A model generated the notes under the pieces. The model had not been told where the DNA came from, ran no database searches, and saw only the letters and a list, made by a program, of their open reading frames with translations. A DNA stretch of 6,249 bases from Akkermansiaceae bacterium. Its GTDB lineage: Bacteria; Verrucomicrobiota; Verrucomicrobiia; Verrucomicrobiales; Akkermansiaceae. How positions within the stretch are numbered: the stretch's first letter is position 1; each line of letters starts with the position of its first letter. Both the position numbers and the translations under genes were made by a program. The stretch covers positions 1 to 6,249 of the forward strand of contig JALZVD010000102.1 in NCBI GenBank assembly GCA_023300205.1, read 5' to 3'. Of this stretch, positions 5,926-6,249 are shown in pieces.

Positions 5926-6249
5926 TCAGTTCGTAACCACTGATTCATCATCCCCCAATATGATATTTACCTCCACCTCTTCCTTGTCGGAATGAACAGG
6001 CTTATCCTCAACCATCTCCACAACATAGTTTTGGGGATTCTTCTTCATTACTATAACGCCAAGCCCCATAGACCCCATACACATACAAACACATAGCAAC
6101 GCCAAGCAATTTTGATAAGATAAATGAAATCTACGAACTAACAAATTAGAACATAAATGAGGCAAAACCATCAACACCAAGACTAATCCAAGCATGATCA
6201 TATAAGATAAATCATATAACGTATGCCCCATAAGCACCATGAACGCAGC
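5926..6249 (-). CDS. Second three-TM-type membrane protein (paralogue B), 5' end outside window
   Basis: The frame stays open to the right edge, so the 107 visible residues are the C-terminal part and the ATG at 6238-6240 is internal (AAF precedes it, matching TAF in paralogue A). The visible part aligns without gaps to residues 126-203 of the protein at 3975-4664, with 40 of 78 identical by hand count. Shared blocks are TxYDLSY, MxLP, YQ, CxxxCMGS, GVxVM and NPQNYVVE. Two hydrophobic segments are seen, equivalent to the second and third of paralogue A, with a basic VRRF loop between them and an acidic tail (EDKPVHSDKEEVEVN) after them. By analogy a basic soluble N-terminal region and one more membrane segment lie outside the window. 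Function is unknown. No clear terminator follows the TGA at 5926-5928. Confidence 0.78.
   Translation of the reverse strand, partial: AAFMVLMGHTLYDLSYMIMLGLVLVLMVLPHLCSNLLVRRFHLSYQNCLALLCVCMCMGSMGLGVIVMKKNPQNYVVEMVEDKPVHSDKEEVEVNIILGDDESVVTN

Overview
The window reads as chromosomal DNA from a PVC-group bacterium, most likely a member of the Verrucomicrobiota. That is an inference. It rests on two secreted proteins ending in a PEP-CTERM sorting tail of the form VPEPSS, hydrophobic stretch, RRKR, together with a class III fructose-1,6-bisphosphatase. No rRNA, tRNA or other decisive marker is present. The + strand is strongly C-rich and G-poor whichever strand codes. This suggests that the minus strand, which carries five of the six genes, is the replication leading strand.

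Layout from left to right. (1) Positions 1-876, + strand: the C-terminal 291 residues of an M16 (insulinase/processing-peptidase family) protein whose start lies outside the window. (2) Positions 889-2811, minus strand: a complete class III fructose-1,6-bisphosphatase (fbp), convergent with the M16 gene and separated from it by 12 bases. (3) Positions 2857-2896: a stem-loop plus T-run, best read as the intrinsic terminator of the minus-strand gene to its right. (4) Positions 2975-3850, minus: a secreted von Willebrand A-like protein of the DUF1194 type with a signal peptide and a PEP-CTERM tail. (5) Positions 3975-4664, minus: an unrecognised three-TM membrane protein with a basic cytoplasmic N-terminal region. 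(6) Positions 4762-5328, minus: a small secreted PEP-CTERM protein of unknown function. (7) Positions 5329-5925: an AT-rich non-coding stretch with one large AT dyad. (8) Positions 5926-6249, minus: the C-terminal 107 residues of a second membrane protein, clearly paralogous to the one in (5), running off the right edge.

The left part (M16, fbp) looks like ordinary housekeeping content. The right part is the more unusual one. In transcription order (right to left) it alternates membrane paralogue B, PEP-CTERM protein, membrane paralogue A, PEP-CTERM VWA protein. The two membrane proteins share 40 of 78 aligned residues by hand count, with an invariant NPQNYVVE segment just after the last membrane helix and a shared CxxxCMGS motif inside it. 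No characterised function is known to me for this family. A link to envelope protein sorting or display is only a hypothesis from neighbourhood. None of the four complete minus-strand genes has a Shine-Dalgarno sequence at normal spacing.
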